From: an uncultured Rhodospirillales bacterium
GTDB taxonomy: Bacteria; Pseudomonadota; Alphaproteobacteria; CALMVH01
Assembly (NCBI GenBank): GCA_937873165.1
Contig: CALMVH010000113.1
Span: 1 to 10,034, forward strand
DNA: 10,034 nucleotides
Reading direction: 5' to 3'
Shown here: positions 1 to 7,350 of the stretch, piece by piece
How positions within the stretch are numbered: position 1 is the stretch's first letter
How the letters are laid out: every line of letters starts with the position of its first letter
Program-made: the position numbers and the translations under genes
The notes under the pieces: model-generated
Databases searched by the model: none
Told to the model about the DNA's origin: nothing
Seen by the model: only the letters and a program-made list of their open reading frames with translations

Positions 1-2
1 CC

Positions 3-1772
3 GACGATCCTCCCGCGCGCGTGGGACGGGTCTCGTATGCCGAGGGCAGCGTCTCGTTCCATGCCCGGGACCAGACGCAATGGTCGTTTGCCGCGATCAA
101 CTATCCGGTGACCACCGGCCTGTCGTTCTACGACGATGCCGATGGCCGCACCGAGATCGAGATCGGATCCTCCATCGTGCGCATGGATCATGCAACGGAA
201 GTAACCGTGCTGCAGCTGACGGACGCCGTCACGCAGATCGAGGTCGATCAGGGCGCGATCAATTACCGGCTGGGCGATCTCGCGCCGGGGCAGACCGCCG
301 AGGTCGAGACCCCGCATGGCGCGGTATCGCTGTTGCAGCCGGGGACCTATCACATCGTGGCAGGGGACGAGACGCACCCCGCGATCATCGCGACGCTCGA
401 GGGCCAGGCCCGGTTCATCGGCCAGCAAACCTATCTCGATATCGCGGGTGGCGAGCAGGCGACGGCGATCGGCGAGCCTGTCTCGTACACGATGGCGCAG
501 GCGGAACCCGACGAGTTCGACAATTGGTCGCTGCAACGCGACGAGCGTGAGCGGTACCGCGAAACCATACGGTATGTCTCGCCCGAAACCACCGGCTACC
601 AGGACCTTGACCGATACGGATCGTGGCGCAGCGTGCCCGACTATGGCGAAATATGGGTTCCGTCAGAGGTGCCCGCCGGGTGGGCTCCGTACCGGGAAGG
701 CCACTGGGCATGGGTTGCGCCCTGGGGATGGACATGGATCGACGACCAGCCCTGGGGCTTCACACCCTTTCATTACGGCCGCTGGGCGCAGGTGGGCGGC
801 GACTGGGCCTGGGTTCCGGGTACGCTCGATCCGCATCCGGTCTATGCACCCGCGCTGGTCGCCTTTACCACACCACCGCCGCGGCCTGAGCTAGGAATGG
901 GTTTGGCCGCTGCCGCAATTGGTTGGCTGGCACTGGCCCCGCACGAGGTGTACAATCCGCCCTACCGTCCCAGCGCCGCATACCTGCGCGGGATCAACAG
1001 GGGGACGGTTAGCCCAGCCGCGTTGAAGGACTTGCCACGCGGCAATGCGTCCGCCGGCCGCACGATTGGCACCTATGCCAATCAACGGGGCGCTACGCTC
1101 GTGCCACAGGCAGTTTTTACCAGCGCCCAGGCGGTGCAGCACGCAACCCTGCCACTTCCCCCAACGTTCCGGGCCTTGCGCGCTGCCCCTACGCTTGGTG
1201 CGCTTCAGCCGACCACCGCCGCCCGTATGGCGGCCGCGACAGCTTTAAAGATCGTGGCCCATCCAGCGGCAGGGCAGGAACGGACGGAAGAACACGAAAT
1301 CCACGCGCCGAATCCGTCAGGCGGTGTGATCCGACCGACGGCACCCGTTGCAGGCGGACCTGTGGCCCCTGCCATGCCAAAGCGGCAGGAGGCCGGCGGT
1401 GAGGCGGAGCCAAACCCTCAAGCCGCCCGTCCCGTAGTCAGGCAGGCCTCGGTTGAGCAAAAGCCTGCCACGGCTCCCGGTCCGGCGATAAGGCTGCCTC
1501 ACTTCGAGGCCGACCTGCGGCAGAAAACGCTTGAACAATCCCTGCACGTTCAAGCGGCCGCCGCCAAGCCGCAGCCGGTCCCCGCGCGGCTTTCAGCACC
1601 GTCCACCAGCCGGGCGGAACCAACGCCGGTCGTGTTTCACCCTGCGCCGGTCCAGAAGCCTGCGCAGGCCGCTCCCTTACATACATCGCCAGACGGCTGG
1701 AAGCGCGAGCAAGTAAAACAGCCAGTTCCGGCAGGTGAACATAAGCCAGCGGATGATCGCCCGCATCCTTAA
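3..1772 (+). CDS. FecR-like / DUF6600-type tryptophan-rich protein, 5'-truncated by the window
   Basis: The reading frame is open from the first complete codon (base 3), and the residues before the first possible start (GTG at 21) read DDPPAR, which continues smoothly into the family-typical VGRVSYAEGSVSF. The real start and probable signal peptide therefore lie before the window. About 589 residues are visible. The N-terminal 150 or so form a beta-rich FecR-like domain (G-S-x-V-R, then repeated short strand segments). Bases about 594-821 encode the Trp/Tyr-rich segment characteristic of DUF6600 proteins: YGSWRSVPDYGEIWVP, then HWAWVAPWGWTWID and RWAQVGGDWAWVPG. The remaining half is low-complexity Pro/Ala/Gln-rich and probably disordered. 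Family members are generally predicted to be exported, with no established biochemical role; an envelope or periplasmic location is inference. The gene ends 20 bases before the convergent GT41 gene. No clear hairpin-plus-T-run terminator is visible between them. Confidence 0.8.
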   Translation, partial: DDPPARVGRVSYAEGSVSFHARDQTQWSFAAINYPVTTGLSFYDDADGRTEIEIGSSIVRMDHATEVTVLQLTDAVTQIEVDQGAINYRLGDLAPGQTAEVETPHGAVSLLQPGTYHIVAGDETHPAIIATLEGQARFIGQQTYLDIAGGEQATAIGEPVSYTMAQAEPDEFDNWSLQRDERERYRETIRYVSPETTGYQDLDRYGSWRSVPDYGEIWVPSEVPAGWAPYREGHWAWVAPWGWTWIDDQPWGFTPFHYGRWAQVGGDWAWVPGTLDPHPVYAPALVAFTTPPPRPELGMGLAAAAIGWLALAPHEVYNPPYRPSAAYLRGINRGTVSPAALKDLPRGNASAGRTIGTYANQRGATLVPQAVFTSAQAVQHATLPLPPTFRALRAAPTLGALQPTTAARMAAATALKIVAHPAAGQERTEEHEIHAPNPSGGVIRPTAPVAGGPVAPAMPKRQEAGGEAEPNPQAARPVVRQASVEQKPATAPGPAIRLPHFEADLRQKTLEQSLHVQAAAAKPQPVPARLSAPSTSRAEPTPVVFHPAPVQKPAQAAPLHTSPDGWKREQVKQPVPAGEHKPADDRPHP

Positions 1773-1792
1773 GGCAGCCATAGACTGAGGAC

Positions 1793-4225
1793 TTACGAGT
1801 GGACCGCCTGCAGCATACCACTGTAAGCCTCTTCTATCGAAGCTGCGAACGCTTTGCCATCCATGAGCGGCGAGGCTGCGAGGCGCTGCCGCAGGTCCTT
1901 GCGAAGCCCTGCAAGGCGGGGCAGGTCTTGTGCGAACGCCACGGCTTTGCCGATATAGTCCGGCAGGTTATCGGCCACCAGACCAGGCAATCCGACGCCG
2001 GTCATAAGGCTGACACCGACCCTGGCCGCATGCACCCGGCCTGCCAGGGTCAACGTCGGTACGCCCATCCACATGGCTTCGAACGTGGTGGTCGTGCCGT
2101 TATAGGGAAAAGGGTCCAGCGCCAGATCGATCCGGCTGTACACGGCCAGATGATCGAACTTGTTGGGAAGTGCCGGCAGGAATTCGATGCGAGTGCGGTC
2201 GATCCCGTGTTGCGTAAAACCCTTCACAAAACTGTGAACCGTAACTGAGTCGCCTAACTCGGCCGTTTTCAGGATCAGGCGCGTACCGGGCGACCGGCGC
2301 AGGATTTCCGCCCACGCCGCCACTACTTCCGGCGTCAGCTTGTTCGAGTTGTTGAAGCATCCGAAAGTCGCATAGCCTCGAGTCAGGCACGGCGACAGCG
2401 CAACCGCCGGAGTCTGGTCCATGGGCCGGTAGCACAGGAAATTCGGCAATCGCCAAAGTGCCTCGGTATGCAGGGGTTCCGTCATGCCAGGCGGATCGGC
2501 CAGAGCGTCGGTAAACCGGTATTCGATGGCGCGCAAGCCGGTGGTGTTGGGGTATCCCAGCCAGGTGACCTGCACGGGAGCAGGCTTCAAGGCAAATACC
2601 GGCAGCCGGGCGCCGTAAGTGTGGCCGCAGAGATCAACCAGGATATCGATCTCGTCTTGCTGGATCAGGTCCGCCAGCGCGTCGTCATCCAGTTCGCTGA
2701 CCGTCCGCCAGCGTTCGCCCGCGCGGTTACGAAACCAGGCGGTTCCCTCGTCATCCTTTTCGTGAGTTGCGTAAAGATAGAACGTTACCCGTTCCGGATC
2801 GTGCTGTTCAAGCAGCGGGCGCAGGAAATAGGAAGGCGAGGTGGTTTTGAAATCGCCTGAAACATACCCTACCCGGATCGGCAGTGATGTGCGGGCCAGG
2901 CGTTGTGGACGGCGGCGGGGTGCTAGCCGGTTTTCCAGCGCCTCGCCCCAGGCGCGATGCATGCCGGCAATCGTCGTGGCGTTGAGATCGTTGCGGTAGT
3001 TCGAGGTCAGCAGTTGCCATTCCAGCTTCTCGCCGTCTAGCGGTCCTAGTCGTGCCCGCGCCTGGTCGTAGGCCTCGGCTGCGCCGGCCATGTCGCCGAT
3101 GCGCATCCGCAGATTGCCCAGAAGGTTCAGAACTTCGGGCGCAAATCCGACGCACGGCGCACCGTCGCGCAAGTCTTGCACCGCCCGCTTCAGGTCGTAC
3201 GTGGAGGTATATCGTGCCAGGACCAGCAAGGCCTCCGCATCGTCCGGTTTCAGGTCCACCGCTTTGCGCGCCAGCCTCATGGCGCAATGCAGGTCCTTGT
3301 CCTTGGCGTGGGCGACAGCCAGCAGCAGGTAAGACACGTAGTCACCATCGTCCTGCGTTACGGCTTTCGAGAAATAGGTGTCGGTGCGGTAGTCCTGAAG
3401 GTCTACCGGCGTGGTCACGTCGGGGGGCGGGTCGAAGGTGACTTCGGCCGTGGCTGCCAGCTCACACAACATTTCGGCCGCCTTGTCCATTGCCTTCAGC
3501 CCAATGACGTGAAATAGGCAGAAATGTCGTACCCGCAGATTGTCAGCAGCCTGGAACAAGTGCTCGATCATTGGCAGTTTGCAGGCATCGGGCAGCACGG
3601 CGAGCATGAACTCGATGGCCGCGCGCAGCTCAACCTCGCAAGGGCGGCCACGATCCGCCGCGAAACAGCTTTTCACTTCGTCGACGTCGCCGACCGCTGC
3701 CGCCACGAGGCCGGTTATGCGTCGAATGTCGTCCTGGTCTGGCAAAAGCCGACGGCCGGCGCGGTAGGGCGAAAGGGCGGTCCAGGGATCACGGTTCAGC
3801 AGGTGCGCGTAGCCATGTACCCCGGCAAGTTGTCCGTCGCCGGGGTAAAGCCGGGCGAGTTCCACCACCGTGTCGCGCATCGGCCCGGCTTCCGGCGTGT
3901 TGATCGTCTTCAGTAGGCCCAGCCGGGCAAGGTCCGGATTGCCTGTTTCCTTCAAGTAACCCTGGAAGCGGTCGAACCGGCCATTCGCGATCAACACATT
4001 GCCGCAAGGAAGTATGAAATCCAGACGCTGGGGAGCAGCGGCGGCGGCCCTCATGAGGTACATCTCGGCCTCGGCATGCTTGGCAAGGCCCTGGCAGGCC
4101 AGACCGGCCAGGTGCACGAGTTGCGGGTCGGACTGTTCGTCGAGGATCAGCTCGTACAGCATCAGCGCATCGGCCAGCTGCCCGTCGCGGTGATGCTGTA
4201 TGGCCGTCTCGACGATCCCCGCCAT
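1793..4225 (-). CDS. TPR-containing GT41 (SPINDLY/O-GlcNAc-transferase-like) glycosyltransferase
   Basis: An 810-aa cytoplasmic glycosyltransferase-like protein. Residues about 1-440 are helical, with degenerate TPR-like repeats (about 20-65, 300-335 and 360-395). Residues about 448-805 are the GT41 catalytic domain: GYVSGDF (453-459), DLCGHT (531-536), PAPVQVTWLGYPNTTG (548-563), FNNSNKLTPE (624-633, K629 matching the nucleotide-binding Lys of OGT), LDPFPYNGTTTT (703-714), MGVPTLTLAG (720-729) and HAARVG (732-737). GT41 enzymes transfer a sugar, classically GlcNAc from UDP-GlcNAc, to Ser/Thr; the bacterial substrate here is unknown. The ATG at 4225 is chosen because its A overlaps the TGA of the chorismatase gene, with a GAGG ribosome binding site (plus-strand 4233-4236) seven bases upstream. 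The frame stays open another 152 codons, but that stretch is only a shadow of the chorismatase gene. Oddity: the His usual after GDFxx is Thr/Ser here (GDFKTTSPSYF). Confidence 0.9.
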   Translation of the reverse strand: MAGIVETAIQHHRDGQLADALMLYELILDEQSDPQLVHLAGLACQGLAKHAEAEMYLMRAAAAAPQRLDFILPCGNVLIANGRFDRFQGYLKETGNPDLARLGLLKTINTPEAGPMRDTVVELARLYPGDGQLAGVHGYAHLLNRDPWTALSPYRAGRRLLPDQDDIRRITGLVAAAVGDVDEVKSCFAADRGRPCEVELRAAIEFMLAVLPDACKLPMIEHLFQAADNLRVRHFCLFHVIGLKAMDKAAEMLCELAATAEVTFDPPPDVTTPVDLQDYRTDTYFSKAVTQDDGDYVSYLLLAVAHAKDKDLHCAMRLARKAVDLKPDDAEALLVLARYTSTYDLKRAVQDLRDGAPCVGFAPEVLNLLGNLRMRIGDMAGAAEAYDQARARLGPLDGEKLEWQLLTSNYRNDLNATTIAGMHRAWGEALENRLAPRRRPQRLARTSLPIRVGYVSGDFKTTSPSYFLRPLLEQHDPERVTFYLYATHEKDDEGTAWFRNRAGERWRTVSELDDDALADLIQQDEIDILVDLCGHTYGARLPVFALKPAPVQVTWLGYPNTTGLRAIEYRFTDALADPPGMTEPLHTEALWRLPNFLCYRPMDQTPAVALSPCLTRGYATFGCFNNSNKLTPEVVAAWAEILRRSPGTRLILKTAELGDSVTVHSFVKGFTQHGIDRTRIEFLPALPNKFDHLAVYSRIDLALDPFPYNGTTTTFEAMWMGVPTLTLAGRVHAARVGVSLMTGVGLPGLVADNLPDYIGKAVAFAQDLPRLAGLRKDLRQRLAASPLMDGKAFAASIEEAYSGMLQAVHS

Positions 4226-5157
4226 CAATCGGCCTCGTCGAAAGCGGCCTCTATTTCCACCAGCAGATCCGTGCGGCAAATATCCGCGCGCAGGTACAAG
4301 CGCCGGGCGTCTGGAAAGTCGGCTGCGACAATGCCGTCTACCAGCGCAAGATCGCCGGCGCTGCGGAGATAGACTTTCAACCGCCCTGTTGCCGCGTCGG
4401 GCGCGAACCCCTGCTTTGCAGCCTCGGCCACCAGCGTGCGCAGGTTCAGAATCGTTTCGCGGGTTTGTGCCGCCACGTCGCCGATGTGCTGGGTCTCGTG
4501 CCCGACGATGCTGGCCGTGCCGGAAACCAGGAACACGCGGCCATTGCCCCATTTCGCCAGAAGCGACCGGGAAAAGCTGGGGCTGCGCCGCCCGTACTGC
4601 TCGGGGTAGCGATAGGCGCTGACCTGCCTGGGGTTTTCGATGGCGAGGCCGGGCTCGGTTGCCGACAGGAAAAACAGGCAAGGCTGCCCGATATGCGTTC
4701 CCAGCGCGCTGGCGGCAGGCGGCGTTGCGACATCGCTATAGGCGGCAACAAACGCATCGTGACGCCCGGCATTGAAGCGGCGGTATCGTTCGATACCGGC
4801 TTCGTCCAGGTCGGTAATGCGCGGCAGGTAGTTCCAGATGCGCAACAGGTGTGGACACGGCGATTGTTGCAGGTAGGCAAAGAGGGCCAGATAGGCAACG
4901 CGGGTGGCGTCTTCCAGGGCACCGTTTCCGACCGGCACGATGCCGAAGCACAACCCGCCGCCGCAAGCTGCGCGCACGCCGTGGTCCGATGCATCCTCGA
5001 TGCCGCCGGTGGCGAACCAGAGGTCGAACGAATCGCCCGCCAGAACAGGCAGCGGCACATGGATCAGCGGCGCGGGCAGCGCCAGCGACGGGGGCGCCGT
5101 TTCCCCGAAGACCGCGCCGCCCAGCGTTTGGTTTTGGTTTGCCCGTTTCGAAGCCAT
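4225..5157 (-). CDS. Chorismatase (XanB2/FkbO/Hyg5 family)
   Basis: A 310-aa protein matching the chorismatase family, often annotated as pteridine-dependent deoxygenase. Members cleave chorismate to pyruvate plus 3- or 4-hydroxybenzoate, or to a dihydroxycyclohexadiene carboxylate; XanB2 supplies hydroxybenzoate for xanthomonadin and ubiquinone. Visible hallmarks: LRIWNY (105-110), RYRRFNAGRHDAF (124-136), SAYRYPEQYG (180-189), SGTASIVGHETQH (212-224) followed by GDVAAQTRETILNL, and a C-terminal ADICRTDLLVEIEA (291-304) whose Glu residues, probably E301, correspond by position to the catalytic acid reported near the C-terminus of this family. Length is close to the usual 310-345. The ATG at 5157 is the first start after an in-frame TGA 18 bases upstream; no good Shine-Dalgarno is visible, and an inverted repeat lies just upstream. 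The gene is translationally coupled to GT41 downstream and divergent from the halogenase-like gene. Which product it makes cannot be told by eye. Confidence 0.88.
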   Translation of the reverse strand: MASKRANQNQTLGGAVFGETAPPSLALPAPLIHVPLPVLAGDSFDLWFATGGIEDASDHGVRAACGGGLCFGIVPVGNGALEDATRVAYLALFAYLQQSPCPHLLRIWNYLPRITDLDEAGIERYRRFNAGRHDAFVAAYSDVATPPAASALGTHIGQPCLFFLSATEPGLAIENPRQVSAYRYPEQYGRRSPSFSRSLLAKWGNGRVFLVSGTASIVGHETQHIGDVAAQTRETILNLRTLVAEAAKQGFAPDAATGRLKVYLRSAGDLALVDGIVAADFPDARRLYLRADICRTDLLVEIEAAFDEAD

Positions 5158-5228
5158 GGATACGACATAGACTCAAACTATGTGGTCATCCTAGAGTAAA
5201 ACCTTACATATCCATCAAGCGAGGCTTC
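5158..5228. promoter_or_regulatory. Divergent intergenic region, presumed promoters for both arms
   Basis: This 71-base AT-richer gap separates the start codons of the leftward chorismatase-GT41 pair and the rightward halogenase-like-GT2 pair, so promoters for both arms most likely lie here or just inside the opposite gene. I see only weak -10/-35-like sequences in either direction and assign none. A perfect inverted repeat (5165-5183) inside it is listed separately. Confidence 0.5.
5165..5183. promoter_or_regulatory. Inverted repeat ACATAG-N7-CTATGT, possible operator or 5'UTR hairpin
   Basis: ACATAG (5165-5170) and CTATGT (5178-5183) are perfect reverse complements separated by 7 bases. 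The dyad begins 8 bases upstream of the chorismatase start and ends 45 bases upstream of the halogenase-like start. It could be a dimeric-regulator operator serving both transcripts, or a small hairpin occluding chorismatase translation, where no Shine-Dalgarno is otherwise visible. A chance 6-bp dyad is also possible. Confidence 0.35.
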
Positions 5229-6506
5229 GTGACACAGGCAGGAATATGCGACGTTCTGGTGGTCGGCGGCGGCCCGGCCGGTTCCACCATCGCGGCCCTG
5301 CTCGCGGCGGAGGGTCGAACGGTCACGCTGGTGGACAAGGACGTGCATCCCCGGTTTCATATCGGCGAATCCCTGCTGCCGATGAACATGCCTTATTTCG
5401 ACCAGCTTGGCGTGGCCGGCCAAGTAGCCGAGATCGGGATGCCCAAATACGGGGTCGAGTTTGTGTCGCCCTACCATAAGAAAACCGTCGAACTGCAGTT
5501 CGGCCAAGCCTGGGACAAGACTCATCCGTACTCCTATCAGGTACGCCGGTCGGATTTCGACCATGTCCTGCTGAAGAATGCCGCCGCCAAGGGCGCGATG
5601 GTGATCGAGGGCTGCCGGGTCGGCGCGGTGGACTTCAGCCAGGAAGGCGTGAATGCGCGGGGCAAGGACGAGGCGGGAGTCGAGCACCGCTGGCAGGCGA
5701 AATTTCTGGTGGATGCCACCGGACGCGACACGCTGATGGCCAGCCGCCTGGATTGCAAGGCACGCAACACCCGCCACAACAGCGCCGCGATCTATGGTCA
5801 CTTCGTCGGCGCGAAGCGGCCGGAGGGGCAGGCCGAGGGCAATATCGCCATCTTCTGGTTCGACAAAGGCTGGTTCTGGTTCATTCCGCTGGCGGACGGC
5901 ACGACAAGCATTGGCGCGGTGTGCAAGCCGGATTTCCTGAAGACCCGCGGCGATCGGGACATGACCGAGTTCTTCCACAGCCTGATCGCCTTGGCCCCCG
6001 AGCTGACGGAGCGTTTAAAGGAGGCGACCCTGACCGGGCCCGCGACCGGCACCGGCAACTACTCGTACCGGTCCACCCGCATGACGGGGAAGAACTACAT
6101 CATGGTCGGCGACGCGTTCGCCTTTATCGATCCGGTGTTCTCGACCGGCGTGTTCCTTGCGATGCGCAGCGCCTTTCTGGGCGCCAAGGCGGTGGCGCAG
6201 TGCCTTGATCGGCCCCGCAGCGCATCGCACGCCCAGCAGCGCTTCGAACGCGAGGTGCGGCGTGGCATCGATACGTTCTCGTGGTACATCTACCGCATCA
6301 CGCGGCCGGGTATCCGCAACCTGTTCATGAACCCGCGCAACGTCTTGCGCATGCAGGAGGCGGTACTGGGTCTGTTGGCAGGCGATATCCGGCGCAATCC
6401 GGCGCTGCATACGCGGCTTCAATGCTTCAAAGGCTTGTATTACATCAACACGATGATCCTGAAGTTGAAGGGCAAGGATGCGCAAACGGCTATGCAGGTG
6501 GCGTGA
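5229..6506 (+). CDS. Flavin-dependent halogenase-like FAD oxidoreductase
   Basis: A 425-aa FAD-dependent enzyme of the tryptophan-halogenase/geranylgeranyl-reductase superfamily. Seen: Rossmann motif VVGGGPAGST (11-20), GESLLP (46-51), MPKYGVEF (71-78) with K73 placed like the catalytic Lys of halogenases, YQVRRSDFD (103-111), WFWFIP (215-220) matching WxWxIP, VGDAFAFID (293-301) and FIDPVFSTG (299-307) matching FxxPxxSxG. These favour a true halogenase over a reductase; families in xanthomonadin/aryl-polyene loci are similar. A free aromatic or carrier-bound substrate derived from the chorismatase product is inference. The GTG at 5229 is chosen because it directly precedes the FAD motif at a normal distance and has GAGG at 5221-5224, though the spacing of 4 is short. 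The frame is open far upstream, but only antisense to the chorismatase. The GT2 gene follows after 9 bases in the same frame. A flavin reductase partner is not in the window. Confidence 0.85.
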   Translation: MTQAGICDVLVVGGGPAGSTIAALLAAEGRTVTLVDKDVHPRFHIGESLLPMNMPYFDQLGVAGQVAEIGMPKYGVEFVSPYHKKTVELQFGQAWDKTHPYSYQVRRSDFDHVLLKNAAAKGAMVIEGCRVGAVDFSQEGVNARGKDEAGVEHRWQAKFLVDATGRDTLMASRLDCKARNTRHNSAAIYGHFVGAKRPEGQAEGNIAIFWFDKGWFWFIPLADGTTSIGAVCKPDFLKTRGDRDMTEFFHSLIALAPELTERLKEATLTGPATGTGNYSYRSTRMTGKNYIMVGDAFAFIDPVFSTGVFLAMRSAFLGAKAVAQCLDRPRSASHAQQRFEREVRRGIDTFSWYIYRITRPGIRNLFMNPRNVLRMQEAVLGLLAGDIRRNPALHTRLQCFKGLYYINTMILKLKGKDAQTAMQVA

Positions 6507-6515
6507 GCACCCGGC

Positions 6516-7271
6516 GTGAGCCCCACGCATCTTGTTCTGATACCCAGCTATAATACCGGCGCAAAACTGTTCGAGACCGTCGCCGCCGCGTGTGCGGCCT
6601 GGAACCCGGTCTGGGTTGTCATGGACGGAAGTACCGACGGCACCTCCGATCAGTTGCGTCGGTCGGCGCAAGACTATCCGGGCTTGCGCGTGCTGGTAAT
6701 GCGCCGCAACCGGGGTAAGGGCGCTGCTATTGAGTTCGGGCTGCGCAAGGCCCTCGCCGCTGGCTTTACGCATGCGCTGACCATGGATGCCGATGGCCAG
6801 CATGCGACGGACATGATCGCGCATTTCATGGCCCTGTCCACCGACCATCCCCGCCGAGTGATATTGGGAAAGCCCGTTTTCGACGCCAGTGCCCCGGCAG
6901 AGCGTATCATAGGTCGGAAAATCGCGAATTTTTGTGCCGATGTCGAAACGCTGTGGGCGGGAATCGGCGACTGCTTGTTCGGTTTTCGGGTTTACCCCAT
7001 TGCCGATCTGCTGGACGTCATGATTAGCACTCCCTTCATGCGCCGCTTCGATTTCGATCCCGAGGCCGCCATCCGCCTGTGCTGGCGCGGGTTGAAGCCG
7101 CTGAATGTCGAGGCGCCTGTAAGGTATTTCCGCAAGGAAGAAGGCGGCGTTTCGCACTTCAACTACGTGCGAGACAACCTGTGGCTATCGTGGATGTTCC
7201 TGCGCCTGGCGGGAGGAATGCTGATCCGATTGCCATGGCTGATCCCGGTACCAGCGCGATTTAACGCTTAG
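6516..7271 (+). CDS. GT2 family glycosyltransferase (dolichol-phosphate-mannose-synthase-like)
   Basis: A 251-aa GT-A fold glycosyltransferase. It has IPSYNTG (9-15), VVMDGSTDGT (34-43) for nucleotide-sugar binding, RNRGKGAAI (64-72), and MDADGQH (90-96) with the DxD metal site, then GFRVYP (156-161), FDFDPE (178-183) and PVRYF (201-205), which occupy acceptor-side positions in this family. A hydrophobic C-terminal stretch (about 222-246) suggests membrane association. Similar GT2 proteins occur in aryl-polyene and xanthomonadin-type clusters, where they may glycosylate the polyene or its lipid anchor; that role is inferred. The GTG at 6516 is the only start ahead of the first motif: the preceding gene's TGA lies in the same frame 9 bases upstream. 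No good ribosome binding site is visible, so translation probably depends on the upstream gene. The stop TAG ends on the first base of the IS element, so the last residues may not be native. Confidence 0.87.
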   Translation: MSPTHLVLIPSYNTGAKLFETVAAACAAWNPVWVVMDGSTDGTSDQLRRSAQDYPGLRVLVMRRNRGKGAAIEFGLRKALAAGFTHALTMDADGQHATDMIAHFMALSTDHPRRVILGKPVFDASAPAERIIGRKIANFCADVETLWAGIGDCLFGFRVYPIADLLDVMISTPFMRRFDFDPEAAIRLCWRGLKPLNVEAPVRYFRKEEGGVSHFNYVRDNLWLSWMFLRLAGGMLIRLPWLIPVPARFNA

Positions 7272-7288
7272 AGGCTGTTTGATAAATC
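7271..7288 (+). repeat. IS left terminal inverted repeat
   Basis: 18 bp, pairing with 8150-8167 with two mismatches. Its first base, G, completes the TAG stop codon of the GT2 gene. Confidence 0.85.
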
Positions 7289-7350
7289 TTGAAGGCTGCT
7301 GAGATACATGATTCAAGCTCGGGATGTGGACACCCGAGAGCCGTGGCCGA

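Noticed and set aside
1751..1768. GGATG...CATCC hairpin as terminator for the first gene
   Set aside because: Five-base stem within the coding end and no following T-run.
4226..4681. 152-codon N-terminal extension of the GT41 frame
   Set aside because: It runs inside the chorismatase gene on the same strand in another frame and is Arg/Pro-rich shadow sequence; the coupled ATG at 4225 with its ribosome binding site is the better start.
4851..5228. 126-codon extension of the halogenase-like frame
   Set aside because: Antisense to the chorismatase start region, with no homology-like sequence; the FAD motif follows the GTG at 5229 at the normal distance.
6015..7157. 380-codon open frame on the minus strand
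   Set aside because: Antisense shadow of the halogenase-like and GT2 genes, which carry clear motifs; the minus-strand product is His/Arg-rich without recognisable domains.
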